From Lycorma delicatula (Eukaryota; Arthropoda; Insecta; Hemiptera; Fulgoridae): a stretch of DNA of 64,000 nt. The stretch is from assembly GCF_047948215.1 (NCBI RefSeq), contig NC_134455.1, positions 295,777,647 through 295,841,646 on the forward strand, in the 5' to 3' direction. Under the pieces are notes generated by a model. The model made no database searches and was not told the DNA's origin. It saw nothing but the letters and a program-made list of their open reading frames with translations. A program made the position numbers and the translations under genes. Below are positions 62,375 to 64,000 of this stretch, piece after piece; position 1 is the first letter of the stretch; the number at the start of each line of letters is the position of its first letter.

Positions 62375-62417
<43 letters not shown>
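62375..62417. repeat. TA microsatellite overwriting the Tigger 3' tip
   Basis: About 21 TA units directly abut ...CTCAAAGTACCA. It may have grown from the TA target duplication. Confidence 0.9.
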
Positions 62418-62419
<2 letters not shown>

Positions 62420-63878
62420 AAATTACATTTTGAGTTACAAGTGAATGGTATTTTCGTACTCCTCATACCTTAAAAAATTATGAAAATTCAATTTCATCCT
62501 CTAATCCCACTGTGCAATCGAAAATAATACCTTACTTTTCTTCAAAAAGTTAATAAAAAAATTGGATAAACGGTTATTCTTATTTTTTCTGTTCCTTATT
62601 TTTCTGGTTTAATGTTAATAATCTTGGGTTTAATTTTTCTTAAAAAATTTTTTTTGTTTTTCACTTCAACACATCATTTTATTTTCAAAACATTGTTCTA
62701 ATTTTCATGTTAGCATCTAAATACTGATAAACATGACTCAAGGAGAACCAATCAATTTTCATAATCATATTTTTAGTATGGAGTTTATCAGTTAGTACCT
62801 TTACAGCTGTTAACCTGGACTACTTGCATGATATTACTAATAAGAAGCTCTATGTTCTTGTAACACACCTTAACAAAAAATGATTGTACACATTACAGAA
62901 TCCAGAACATTTATTCTTTTCAATTTGAAAATGAAAACAATTCTTTTATTTTCACTAGTTTTATTTAAACACGACAGCTGTTTCAACACACAGAACCTTC
63001 CTCAGTTGTTAGTAAAAATACAAAAGCTTAAAAGTTAGATACAAAAAATAAGGTAAACACATTAAATCAGTAGAGATAGGTACGTGAAGATAAATAGCAA
63101 CAGTAGAGAGTGTACATTTTTATCACTTATATGTAAATTTATCAGTTAATACTACAGAACAAGTAAAGGCATCATCCACTATCAGTGTTTAGTGTCACAC
63201 TCTAAATCACCTTATATCTCCAGAACTACTTGACTGATTTTGACCAATCTATGTCATATTACTTATATATATGAGGCATTGATGCCATTAAATTTTCAAC
63301 TTCAAAGGTCAAGGGGGAGAGGCTGTAGAGCAAGGTCACCTTCAGTATCACACGATTTTGCCTAATTAAGGTATTTATTTTTCTTAGTTGCATTTGTTAA
63401 TTAAAAAATAGTATTTCTAAATTTTTTTGCAAAATCGCACTCCTACCCCAAAAAATGCTCTAAATAAACTAGTGGCTAAGTAGGTATAGTGCATGTAGTT
63501 GTCTGCTATGTTGTAACATCACAGGTAAGTGAAAGAATTAAATAAATGAATAATATTTAAAGTGTAAGAAAGTATTTTAAGTGGCTGCTAGTACCGCCAC
63601 ACCTGCACAAATGAAATACAGTATGCATGCGCGCTTTAGTTAGAATCATGGAATTAAATAAATTAAAAAATAATTTAAATAAAATGATAAATATTTTTAA
63701 TTAAGTAGTAAGTGTATGTACACCATATATCAGAAAAATCCGCAACTGTGTAGTCAGCTTTTTTTACATCAGTCATTGAATTACTCTGCTCTGCAATAGT
63801 TATGCTTGTAAAGCTGTGTTATTTTATTAGTGGACATTTATAATATGCATATTTAAAATTTTAAATATTTCACCAATG
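62418..63878. other. AT-rich sequence with repeat debris, no gene
   Basis: No open frame is supported. A GC-richer patch at 63180-63370 (TATCTCCAGAACTACTTGAC) reads like the 3' part of a transposon but cannot be assigned. Confidence 0.45.
62968..63012 (-). ncRNA. Decayed hammerhead-like motif (Penelope/retrozyme type), weak
   Basis: The opposite strand reads AACTGAGGAAGGTTC, TGTGTGTT, GAAACAGCTGTCGTG. A hammerhead core needs CUGAUGA, a stem, then GAAA; here the first part is CUGAGGA and the stem II pairing (GGTTC with a weak TGTT) is poor. Insect Penelope-like elements carry hammerheads with similar wording. Self-cleavage is unlikely in this copy. Confidence 0.2.
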
Positions 63879-64000
63879 TACAAGGTGTAATAAAAGAATA
63901 ATGAGAATTTTTGAATTCTCCATGCTATGTCTTTTTGCCACCAGATGGCATCACTATTTATAATGTACATAATGTTTTCTTCAAATGTACCAAATAGATA
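63879..64000 (+). mobile_element. Possible mariner-like 5' end, cut by window edge
   Basis: TACAAGGTGTAATAAAAGAA then TAATGAGAAT resembles the terminal repeat of mariner-type elements (compare TACAAGGTGTGGCTATTAA at 45.7 kb). No coding sequence is within reach. Confidence 0.3.

Noticed and set aside
62179..62433. 84-codon plus-strand frame
   Set aside because: Its second half is a Tyr-Ile repeat from the TA microsatellite; no start context or similarity.
1..64000. CRISPR arrays, operons, prokaryotic promoters or endogenous viral genes
   Set aside because: Composition, introns and transposon types are those of an animal nuclear genome; no regularly spaced repeats and no viral gene blocks were seen.

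Overview
The window is AT-rich animal nuclear DNA: one split gene with long introns, buried in transposon remains. Mariner, Tc1-like, Tigger/pogo, Helitron, R1-like, RTE-like and Penelope-like debris together with tRNA-derived SINEs point to an arthropod, most likely an insect. The SINE at 23.2 kb looks to me like a hemipteran type, but that is from memory and unverified.

The one host gene I can name lies on the minus strand between about 40.5 and 17.4 kb. It is the insect orthologue of Emi1/FBXO5 (Rca1 in Drosophila), an F-box inhibitor of the anaphase-promoting complex. Three exons join in frame with consensus splice sites: 40545-39667 (DSGxxS degron and F-box), 19290-19153 (basic Ser/Pro linker) and 17707-17450 (Cys/His zinc-binding region and C-terminus). 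They encode 424 residues, about the full length of the family, so only a short N-terminus is missing. Two further stretches on the plus strand (5399-5545 and 36833-36979) look like isolated exons of unknown genes and are weak calls.

Layout. 0.8-3.3 kb: a Tc1-like element with perfect TA target duplication, sitting between a mariner fragment and a DUF4817-type transposon fragment. 3.75-5.03 kb: R1-like non-LTR remnant. 5.84-6.0 kb: SINE. 9.6-10.0 kb: RTE-like 3' end. 10-17.4 kb: AT-rich DNA with no gene seen. 17.4-40.6 kb: the Rca1 gene; its 20.4-kb intron holds a Tc1-like remnant, a SINE, an RTE-like fragment, a mariner, two copies of a ~0.6-kb dispersed repeat and a foldback element. 40.9-41.9 kb: more copies of that repeat. 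42.35-48.5 kb: a decayed Helentron-type Helitron (DUF6570/Rep, PIF1 helicase, endonuclease, OTU protease) carrying two nested insertions. 49.9-51.2 kb: Penelope-like remnant. 52.8-54.0 kb: RTE-like remnant. 55.48-58.44 kb: a transposon with ~0.75-kb terminal inverted repeats and a truncated transposase-like gene. 60.07-62.37 kb: a nearly intact Tigger element. 62.4-64 kb: repeats, with a possible decayed hammerhead motif and the edge of another mariner-like element.

Only the Rca1 gene is expected to serve the cell. The best candidates for an unusual system are the OTU- and endonuclease-bearing Helentron with its nested insertions, and the long-inverted-repeat element at 55.5-58.4 kb.
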